NCBI GenBank assembly: GCA_003550325.1 | Contig: QKWP01000699.1 | Coordinates: forward strand, 166,703 to 230,702 | Origin: Gigaspora rosea | Lineage: Eukaryota > Glomeromycota > Glomeromycetes > Diversisporales > Gigasporaceae | Length of the DNA: 64,000 bases | Direction of reading: 5' to 3' | Shown here: positions 56,127 to 64,000 of the stretch, piece by piece | Layout of the letters: each line of letters begins with the position of its first letter | Numbering within the stretch: the first letter of the stretch is position 1 | The notes under the pieces: model-generated | The model's database searches: none | The model's input: only the letters and a program-made list of their open reading frames with translations | What the model was told of the DNA's origin: nothing | Position numbers and translations under genes: made by a program

Positions 56127-56881
56127 CAGGGTTGGGCAACTGGACAATTGGATAATTGGAAATTTGTCCAGTGTCCAGTGTCCTAATTGTCCAGTGAAAA
56201 GCAATGGATTAAGAAAAATAATCACTAGACAACAAAAATTAAAAAAAATTAAATTTTTAAAATTTTAACCAAAAAAAATTAAATAAACTAGATAATTAAC
56301 CAATTCTGTTAAAATCGATAACTTAAAAAAATTAATTTATTAAGCCTGTTCCTGCTATATAATAAAATATTTATAATGTTTTCAAGCCTGATATCTTTCA
56401 AAACCTGCTTACCATGCATATTGCTTTGGGAGGTTAACCTTATTTGAAATACTATCCTTTACAATTGCAAGCAAATTGGTTGCATATAGATATCTTATTT
56501 AGTTAAATACAGTATTATGTGGCCAAAATATTTATTGCATATTAATTTTTTCAAATGCTGTATGCGCAAACAGAATTTTTGACTAATATACAATAATTAA
56601 ACTAAATTTTAAAATTAAATAAGAATAAAATTAAATTAAATCAAAGGTATAGTATATTATTATAAAATTTTAACTACATTTTTAAGAATTAGCTAGAGCA
56701 ATCCTCTGGGAGTACTAGTTATCTGACCAGATATGTTGTGCTTTGACTAATTTATTTGTTTATTGAATTTTTTTATAATATGTTACTGGACACTGGACAT
56801 GCACTGGACATTACACTAGACAATTTGGAAACGTCCAGTGTCCAGTGAAAAAGCACCGGATATACAGCTTGCCCAACTCTG
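56127..56881. mobile_element. hAT-type MITE in the BED-finger coding region
   Basis: 755 bp with an 8-bp TSD GGACCATG (56119-56126 and 56882-56889). Ends CAGGGTTGGGCAACTGGAC and GCTTGCCCAACTCTG. Subterminal TCCAGTGTCCAGTG repeats. Taking out the element and one TSD copy joins IIGPC to EETFALL in frame. The termini differ from the host hAT (TAGTGATCC) but match the small MITE at 30926-31048, so it was moved by another hAT. Confidence 0.93.
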
Positions 56882-58361
56882 GGACCATGTGAAGAAACTT
56901 TTGCACTTCTTACTAGTACTAGTATACTCGGAGCTCATCTACGTACAGTACATCAGTTGTCAGAAAAAGGTTCGTTATTGCCATTATCAGGTACATCTAA
57001 ACAGCCAATTTCCAAAAAACCTATTCATATAGCTCAAAACGATCCTACACAACCCACATTATTAGATACAATAACAAAACTATCTTCATTATCTTCTAAA
57101 AAAAAAGATAGACTAACATCTAGACTTTTAGCATGGTTGATCGATGATATGCTAGTATTTAATATAATGGAAAATGATAAATTTCATAATTTTGTATATG
57201 AGGCTGAATCCCACTATCAAATTCCATGCCAAGATACATTAAAAAAAAAATTTATAATGCAGTTAGTTTTGGAGAAAATAAAATACTTACCTTTTTCAAT
57301 CAACTAAGAATACATTTTCATTTACAACCGATCTTTGGACCAGTGCACATAAACCATATATCGGAATCACAGCTCATTGGCTTGATTCAGATTTTTATTT
57401 AAATCAAATACTTATGACCATCGAAGAATTTCCTTATCCCCATAATGGCGAATACATCGAAGATTGTTTAAGACGTGAGTTTGCCAAATGGAATATCTCA
57501 GAAAAATGCATTGCTAGAACAACAGATAATGCTTCATTGATAGTTAAAGCAATGACTAATCTTGGTGTAATGCATATTTATTGCACAGCACACACTCTTC
57601 AACTTTCAATTACAAATTCTTTGAAATCTAGTGAGATAACAAAATTAATTGAAAGAGCAAAAAAATTAAATAGTTTTTTAGTTAATAGGGATAAATACAG
57701 AGAAATGTTAAAAAATGCACAAGAAGAAATAAATAAAAAAAATAACCGTGCTACAAGTCATGAACAATTTTTAGAACCAATAGCCACAATGTCCCCTACG
57801 CGATGGAATTCTGCATTTGTGCTATTAAATCGTCTGTTATTGCTCTATAAATCAATTCAATTACTTGTTAAAAAGGTACTAAAAAGATGGTTCAAAATGC
57901 TGATCGAGAAATTTGTAAAGATAGAAAAAAATTAGAAGCTTTACTGTTAAATAAAGAAGAATTAATAGGTTTTAAAGAACTTATTAGTTTATTAGAACCC
58001 TTTGCCCATGCAATATCGCTAATAGATGGTAATACATATCTCACACTTTCTCTTATGCTTCCAATGATTGCAACTCTTCAAGAACACTTGTTTAAAATAG
58101 AACAAATCCTTATCCATCAAGTTATTCGTGACGTTAGGAATGATATCAAGCTTAATATAGCTGATCGATGGGAAGATCCAAAAATTGAAGGATATTTAGC
58201 TGCAATCTTGGATCCTCGTTTGGAATTTGCTCCAGAAAAATTCGAAAAAACAAAAAAACACCTCAAACAAAAAATGTTAATATTAGATGAGAACGAATAT
58301 TTAGAGAAACAACCAATTGTTAAATCAAATTTAGCGTCTTTTTTCAACAATACTACTATTA

Positions 58362-58512
58362 GGGCAGTGTCATTAATCACCTGATTATTTTTTATCAGAG
58401 GCCTACCCCCCTTCCTCTTTCTTAATATATAAATAGTCAGGTTCTTATATATAATTTTAACTTTTTTTACCCCCCTCCCCCCTAAAAAATCACCTGATTT
58501 TTGTTACTCCCC
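58362..58512. mobile_element. PIF/Harbinger-like MITE with TTA TSD
   Basis: 151 bp between TTA copies (58359-58361 and 58513-58515). The termini GGGCAGTGTCATTAATCACC and inverse GGGGAGTAACAAAAATCAGG pair at about 18 of 25 positions. C-rich interior runs. Removal with one TTA restores NNTTITKKYSLIDTEL in frame between the ribonuclease-H-like and hATC parts of the hAT transposase. A GG-start and 3-bp TTA target fit PIF/Harbinger. Confidence 0.85.
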
Positions 58513-59213
58513 TTACCAAGAAATACTCTCTAATCGATACAGAATTGAAAACATATTTTGATATCCCTCAAATGACATTATATGATCCTAACGATTCAAA
58601 ATATAAAACTGAAACCCCATTTACGTGGTGGCAATTATACTCAAAAACATTAATTACCCTTACTTGCACAACTAGCTATCAGTATCTTTCGATCTCTGCA
58701 ACCTCTGTTCCTTCTGAACGTTTATTTTCAACAGCTAGAAATGTGTTAACTGATAAAAAACAGAGGTTGCTTCCTAAAACTGTTCATGATCTGGTTTTTT
58801 TAAAAGAAAATAGTAAAAACTTCAATATTTACTCAGATCTTGAATAGGCGCACCTAAATAACAAATTAAATCGTAAATATATTTATAGTTTATAATGGAT
58901 TTGTATTTTTAAATCTATACTTAATGATACGTACATGTTTTAAATAAAGTATTAAGTTCAAATATCAGCTAAATAAAATTTTTCGATTTAACCTTATACT
59001 AATTTCAGTAGTTTAAAGTTCAGTACACGTGCAGAAAAATTGTACATTTTGCACGTATAGAATCCCAATGAAGTATTAGTGTATTACTCAAGCTTTGATT
59101 GGCGCCGTTTATTCACATGATACCGAAATCGACTTTCGGTTAAAAACTGAAATTTATAATCAACTTGAGTCGACTTAGTCAAGTTGATTTGTTAGAGTCA
59201 ACTTGATTCACTA

Positions 59214-59520
59214 TTACTTACCAAGAGCGATTTCCAAACAAGCTACTCTGGAATATATGTAGACTACACTGTAAAAATGCCTGAAAAACATACAATACCA
59301 CCCAACGAGAACACACATAAGAAATACACAAGACCACCCCACAAGAATGCCGAGACCACTTTACAAAAATGTCAGAATGCCAAACCTAGAAGAAATCTAA
59401 TGATGGCACTAGCGATGAAACACTAACGACGACACTAATACAATATTAACTACAACACCAACTACACAAAAGGTTAAAAAAAAATTAGTAAAAGTAAAAA
59501 AAAAAAAACAAAAAAAAAAA
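59214..59520 (-). repeat. Continuation of the tandem tract interrupted by hAT
   Basis: Carries on the units of 52850-53734: CAAGAGCGATTTCCAAACAA, AATACACAAGACCACCCCAC and GAGACCACTTTACAAAAATG. Read on the minus strand, a donor GTAAGT follows CGCTCTTG directly across the hAT insertion point. Confidence 0.5.
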
Positions 59521-59725
59521 CAATGATTATTAAAGATAATCTTTGTTTATATATAATGCATAAGGAGTGCACAACTATGTGGGTATGTAAAAAAATTTTC
59601 TCTTTTTATTATTATTTTTTTTCTTGCAATCTAAAATTTCTAGATTGAGGTGTTTAGAAATGCCCAAAGTTAGTTCCAATTAACTTTAGTAATATTTATT
59701 AATGTAACTTTATTTTATTTATTAA

Positions 59726-60229
59726 GGTAGGGGGTACGTAGATTATTTATCATATGATTTTTGTGGTATCGATTTTTTCTTTTTAAAGTTTAGTAAAATT
59801 TTTTTTAAACAAATCATTAAATTATTAAATAAAATCATAGAACAGGTTTTTGCGATTCTAAAAATAGAAAATTGGTTGAATATTCATCAAGTTATAAAGA
59901 TTTAAACTTTAGGTATCAAAAGTTGTTTACAAAAATCATATGATGATCATATAATATCGACCAATCAAAATTAATTATTTTGTGTAACTCAGGGAAATTT
60001 GAGCCAACTGGGGGAAACTTTATTATATATAGAAATATAATTTTTTTAAACATATACTATATTAAAATTTTACTATTATAAAATGTGTGTTTTATTCTAT
60101 ATATTATAAAATTTTAGTCAAATTTGGTTGCAACTATAAAAAGTTTTATTATAGCACATTTTCAATTTCTATATAAATCACATTGTACCACAAAAATCAT
60201 ATGATAATTGATCTACGTACTCCCTATCC
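59726..60229. mobile_element. MITE with about 45-bp TIRs and TTAA target
   Basis: 504 bp bounded by TTAA (59722-59725 and 60230-60233). TIRs GGTAGGGGGTACGTAGAT and the inverse of ATCTACGTACTCCCTATCC continue through ATCATATGATTTTTGTGGTA. TTAA targets are typical of piggyBac. The GG-rich end is less typical, so the superfamily is tentative. Confidence 0.8.
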
Positions 60230-60599
60230 TTAAATATATGGGCCATACCTGTTAAATTAATTTCAACTAGGCAGTAGAGGTCTAATTGGTTATAGTTATA
60301 CAAAATTTGAATCATCTAGTATAATTTCATAGTTTCAATATAATAATTTGTGTAATGCAATCCTATAACCTTACTTAGATCATATAGTAATACAATACAT
60401 AAAAGTTACAACTTATCTTACATATACTGATATTTTAAAAATAACTTTGATTGATTTGTATAAAAATTTTTATAAAGAATTTTTTTTACAATAATAAAAG
60501 CTTTTAACTATTTTAGCAAGCAAATTTGCTTGCTAAAATTTACAAGTTAAGGAATAATATAAATATAATAATATAAACAATATAATTTTTAACATTTTT

Positions 60600-60745
60600 A
60601 AAAATAAGCTATTCCAAAAAATAAGCTACCTCTTCATTTTTGAACAAAAAACCTAAAAACTTGTTTTATCTAAAAATAAGCTACCTTGTTTTTTTTTGAA
60701 CCAAAACAATAATAAAATTTTTTGTTCTGAAAATAAGCTACCTTT
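60600..60745. repeat. AATAAGCTACC direct repeats
   Basis: AAAATAAGCTACC occurs at about 60618, 60670 and 60730, and AATAAGCTATTCC at 60604, spaced about 52-60 bp apart in AT-rich DNA. Same word as the foldback at 38373-38451. Confidence 0.6.
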
Positions 60746-60918
60746 TTTGTTATTGCTACTAAAATGCAATCTGAATATCTGCTAGTTTAATTTAATTATA
60801 AAAAATTCAAATAACAGATTGTATCTCTAGTACATATATGCAATAGTGAGAATAAGAAGTAAATTTCTAGTTATTTCTATAGTTAAAAATAACTGAAAAT
60901 TTACTTTTATTTCTGTTG

Positions 60919-61127
60919 TTGTATATATGTTGTGCATCAGATTAAACTTGCATCAGATTGAATCTGACGCACATCAGATGACTATTAGTTGACCAGCATT
61001 AAATGATCGGCAACAACTGGCCTAAACTAATCTTTAACTTTACTGTAATTTTACCCTAACCCTAATCTAATTTAGGTCGGGTCTAATCTAATGCAAGAAT
61101 CAATCTGACACACGACATATATACACA
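60919..61127. mobile_element. Small MITE
   Basis: TTGTATATATGTTGTGCATC at the left pairs with the inverse of CACACGACATATATACACAT at the right, with CAGATTGAATCTG inside. CCCTAACCCTAATC lies in the interior. About 209 bp, no ORF. Confidence 0.5.
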
Positions 61128-61930
61128 TACCTATGAAACTTACCTATATAAAAAACATCTATCTGTTCTACCTTTTATCTATAAAAAATTTATTTACTCA
61201 TCTTTATACCTGTAAAAATCTATTGTCCTATCTATTTACTCTAACTAACTACTTATTCTCTTGTAAAAATATACAAAGTGAATAAAATAATTTAAAATAA
61301 AATAAATAAATAAATAAATTATAGTAAAATAAAAAAAAAAGTTTAAATTAAATAAAAAAAAATCTAAAATAAAAATAATTTAAAATAAATTTTAAAATAA
61401 AATCAATAAGTAAATAAATAAAAAAAAATTAAAACAAAAACTAATAATACAGAAAACTTAAAACTCTTTCTGCTGATCCTCAATTCCTATACTTAAAAAC
61501 AAAAAAACAAAAATTTCTGACAAAACACTAAGATCGTTAATAGTAAACAGCACAAAAAGATAAAAGTGCCGAACCCATGAACTTTATTACAAACAAAAAG
61601 AACCAAATCAAGGCCAAAAACAGGCTAAAATTTTCGGCAGAAGCTTAGAAAACGATAGTATATCAGCAAAAATACAAAAAGTGGGCGTTTTACAAAAACC
61701 TTGTAATGCAGATCACTTAGAACAAAACAACAACACGTGTATACATAGTAGGAATAAACAAACCAAATAAGGAACCAAGGACAGAATAACGTGGAAGTAC
61801 AACAAAGCATTAGAAATAAACAAACAACAAATTAGTAAACAAAAATCAAAACAAATAAACAAACACGGTTAAAACCTGTAAACAAAAACTGGTGACAAGC
61901 TTAGATTTAAAAATAAATAATTAGAACATC
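61128..61930. other. A-rich region upstream of LINE ORF1
   Basis: 61260-61440 is an AAATAAAATAAATAAA-rich tract. 61440-61930 may be LINE 5' untranslated sequence, but no boundary is visible. The minus frame 61810-61625 has no support. Confidence 0.4.
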
Positions 61931-63037
61931 ATGGAACATCTAGTACAACATAGGGGATTATTTAATCGACAAGAGGATGAAATTTTGGCAACACTAAAAG
62001 ACTTACAAAACCGTACCATTAAGAAAGACAGAGAGATAGCTAATTTTCTGGGAATAACAAATCCAGAAACTATGTATATTATTAGACAGGTAATAGAGCT
62101 ATATGACTGGGAGTGATATCAAGAAGCAATTGGGGAAAAGGAGAAGGTTAAGAAAAAGCGTTTTACCCCAGATCTTTTAGAAAATATTGCAAAAGAAACA
62201 TTTAGTAGAAAATTAGTATTAATATTGTCAGAAACAGGAACAATTGATTATGGAAATAAGAAAATCGAACAACAAATTTTAGCATTCCTAAATAGTATAA
62301 AAGAAGAGAACCAAAGCGAAATAGAGGAGACAGAAAAAGATATAATTAAACACAAACCCAAACCAAAAGAAGAAGAAACGATAGAGAAAGAAGAGGGGAA
62401 AAAGAAACATAGTATAAATGAAATGGCAAAAGAAGCCCAAGGTGCAGATGATAAAAAGGAGAAAGATACAGAGAAAGGTAGACAAGAAGACAAATTGGAA
62501 CTCAGAAACAGCAAAGTCTACTTCACGATTTGGGATCTACCAAACAGAATCTCCAAAAAACAAGTTTCAGAAATGGTTAAGAAATTCAGGCAACCAAGTG
62601 AAATTCGTATACTGCATAGTATGAATAACAAAACTAGAGCAGAAGTAGAATAGAGTATAATGGGAGAAAGTATTAAAGAAAAAATAGAAACAAATTAGGT
62701 TTTACCATTAAGAAATAGTCAGTTAGCAAGAATTACAGCCGGGAGAAGCGAAAGATTAGAGTTAGAAAAGAAACAGAGAATTCATGCAAGAATTGGAAAT
62801 CTCCCAAGATTTACAAAAGAAGTTCTATTATTAAGACATTTAAGGAGTATTAATGCGAAAGCAGTGCACATATTTCAAAACAAAAACGGAAATCCAATAA
62901 GTCAAGCGGTAATCGAATTTGAGAATGAAGAAGACAGAGAAAAGGCCTTAGAAAGGAAACTAAAATACTTCAACTATTCAATAGAATAGGAGTATTCAGT
63001 ACCATATAGAAAGAACGATGAGTGTGTAATAATGTAA
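61931..63037 (+). pseudogene. LINE ORF1 with RRM-like folds, broken by stops
   Basis: From ATG 61931 (MEHLVQHRGLFNRQEDEILA) one frame stays readable for over 1 kb but is cut by TGA 62114, TAG 62651, TAG 62696 and TAG 62987, and ends at TAA 63035. The parts are a basic N-region; a Lys/Glu-rich coiled-coil-like linker (about 62290-62490); an RRM-like unit (SKVYFTIWDLP...RILHSM); a second RRM-like unit (HARIGNLPRFTKEVLLLRHL...QAVIEFENEEDREKAL); and a possible decayed zinc knuckle at DECV. This is the arrangement of an RNA-binding LINE ORF1 protein. All four internal stops could arise by C-to-T from Gln or Arg codons. Confidence 0.7.
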
Positions 63038-63289
63038 CATCAAGAAGGCCCTCATTAACACATTACAACCAGGTCTTATGAACAGAAAGAGAGAAACACA
63101 ATAGAAGGGAACGGCAGAAAAAAAAGGAAATGAAGAAAAAAGAGAAAACTCCACAAGATATAAATGGAAGGTTGTGCACTAAAGAAGAGGCAGATCAAGA
63201 AAAACATAGTTTAGAAGAATTAGCACAAAGATTAGTAGAGGAGATTAAAAATAAACTAATCTGGGAACTCACGAATAGCATGAAGATAG

Positions 63290-64000
63290 GGGCAGGGATA
63301 CCCCAACACTCCTAAATTGGGTGCCACAGTTGACACAAAGAACATAGCTATAGAGAGTGGGTTCAGCTCTACGGCTAAAAAACATAAAGGAAAAGAACCC
63401 AAAACTATAGAGGATATGGCGGAAAGAAAAAGGAGGTTAGAGTTTTTGAAGTTAGGGGTACATAATATAAACGGTATTAAGAGGAATACACATAGGTTAC
63501 AGAAGTTGATTGATTTCAGCGCAGAGCACAAGCTTAATGTAGTAGAGATAACAGAGACAAACGTAAGGGAAAAAGAAACTAAATTTATGGAAGTTCAAAG
63601 GAAGGGATACAGGAATTACTGGTCAAGCTCAGACCAGAAAAAGCATAAAGCCTCAGGAGTTGGTCTCCTGATTGATGGTCCATGGAGTAAACATATTACG
63701 AAAATAGAAAGACCAAGTGCTTATGCACTTAAAGTGAGCTTTACATTTAAGAAAGCAGCCATTTTATGCTGGGTCATATATCTGCCCCCAAACGACAGGA
63801 GGATACAAAATGAGATACAAAGGACAATAACAAGGGATGTTTGCGTAGCTAAAAAGAATACTTCCTTTGTAATAATGGGGATTTTAATAGAATTATGAAT
63901 GTAACGATGGATACAACAAACACCTCCCTCAAGAAGCAAAAGAATTTACCATTAACAGAATGGCTAAGAAGCACAGGCTTTGTAGAAGCATTTCGCTACT
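63290..64000 (+). pseudogene. LINE ORF2, apurinic-type endonuclease domain (5' part, runs off the window)
   Basis: The frame 63290-63880 carries the endonuclease hallmarks in order: LKLGVHNINGIKRN, VVEITETNV (catalytic Glu), ASGVGLLIDGPWS and WVIYLPPND. The next motif should be MGDFN, but one G is missing at 63878-63880, so the frame becomes MGILIEL and stops. In the +1 frame DFNRIMNVTMD and LTEWLRSTGFVEAFRY continue to the window end. This enzyme nicks target DNA to prime reverse transcription. The reverse transcriptase lies beyond 64000 if present. A linking frame (63130-63315, KEEADQEKHSLEELAQRLVE) sits between ORF1 and this domain. Confidence 0.85.

Larger units (their letters stand above)
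55625..58847 (+). pseudogene. hAT-family transposase (BED zinc finger, hATC dimerisation), disrupted
   Basis: 55625-56040 encodes an acidic Ser-rich N-part ending in basic KKPKPGKSWV, the usual start of a BED finger. TAA follows where an aromatic residue is expected. The BED region (TCLVSIKKDGIIGPC...HLRTVH) is split by a 755-bp MITE. Then come a helical region (KKKDRLTSRLLAWLIDDMLV), TTDLWTS with the first catalytic Asp, ARTTDNAS with the second, YCTAHTLQLS and MSPTRWNSAF. The next part is AHAISLIDGNTYLTLSLMLP and DPRLEFAP. A 151-bp MITE interrupts at 58362. Finally the hATC domain (WWQLYS, SISATSVPSERLFSTARNVL) ends at TAG 58845-58847. Frameshifts are near 57300 and 57885. The parts are in normal order and complete, so the decay is by later hits rather than truncation. 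It cannot be active. Confidence 0.85.
53735..59213 (+). mobile_element. Complete hAT transposon with 8-bp TSD, inactivated
   Basis: 5479 bp between perfect TTACTTAC copies (53727-53734 and 59214-59221). The ends start TAGTGATCCAAATC and finish GATTCACTA, with subterminal GTCGACTTAGTCAAGT-type repeats at both ends. It holds one decayed hAT transposase gene (55625-58847) and three nested insertions (54251-54991, 56127-56881, 58362-58512). It landed in a tandem repeat unit that continues on both sides. Confidence 0.85.

Noticed and set aside
62248..62514. 88-codon minus-strand frame
   Set aside because: It is the antisense shadow of the Lys/Glu-rich linker of LINE ORF1.

Overview
The window looks like nuclear DNA from an arbuscular mycorrhizal fungus (Rhizophagus/Glomeromycotina-like). 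It is very AT-rich, its introns are short with GTAAGT...TAG signals, and it holds a BTB-BACK protein gene, a FAR1-type gene and decayed genes of a kind I remember as expanded in these fungi. hAT, LINE, SINE and MITE copies are packed between them. The organism call is an inference. There are no prokaryotic features. One 87-base assembly gap lies at 38711-38797.

Layout. 1-2000: repeats and AT-rich spacer. 2022-2141: a coding-like terminal exon on the minus strand. 3566-8995 (minus): a BTB-BACK gene whose second exon ends in a decapeptide minisatellite and is followed by about 39 very small blocks. Each block sits between a splice acceptor (AG) and a splice donor (mostly GTAAGT), and at least 35 of them are exactly 3 nt long. 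This candidate one-codon-exon array is the most unusual thing in the window. 9000-28300: mostly transposable elements. These include three copies of a long tRNA-headed retroposon (14294-15247, 19065-20227, 21349-22445), several inverted-repeat elements, and a long-TIR element (24345-25986) carrying a small Cys-containing ORF. 28321-30470 (minus): a pseudogene of a nuclease-like family, split by a 181-bp hAT-type MITE. 33837-43639: a related decayed gene and a 3.6-kb direct duplication that also contains a LINE endonuclease relic. 43655-50410: MITEs, palindromes, minisatellites and a poly(A)-tailed SINE-like insertion. 50908-52187: a six-exon FAR1-domain gene with an in-frame TAG. 53735-59213: a complete but dead hAT transposon with an 8-bp TSD, carrying three nested insertions. 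59726-61127: MITEs. 61931-64000: the 5' part of a LINE (ORF1 plus the start of the endonuclease), running off the window.

Several insertions can be delimited from the sequence alone, because removing the element plus one target-site copy restores the reading frame (28790-28970, 56127-56881, 58362-58512). No locus except the BTB gene looks clearly intact.
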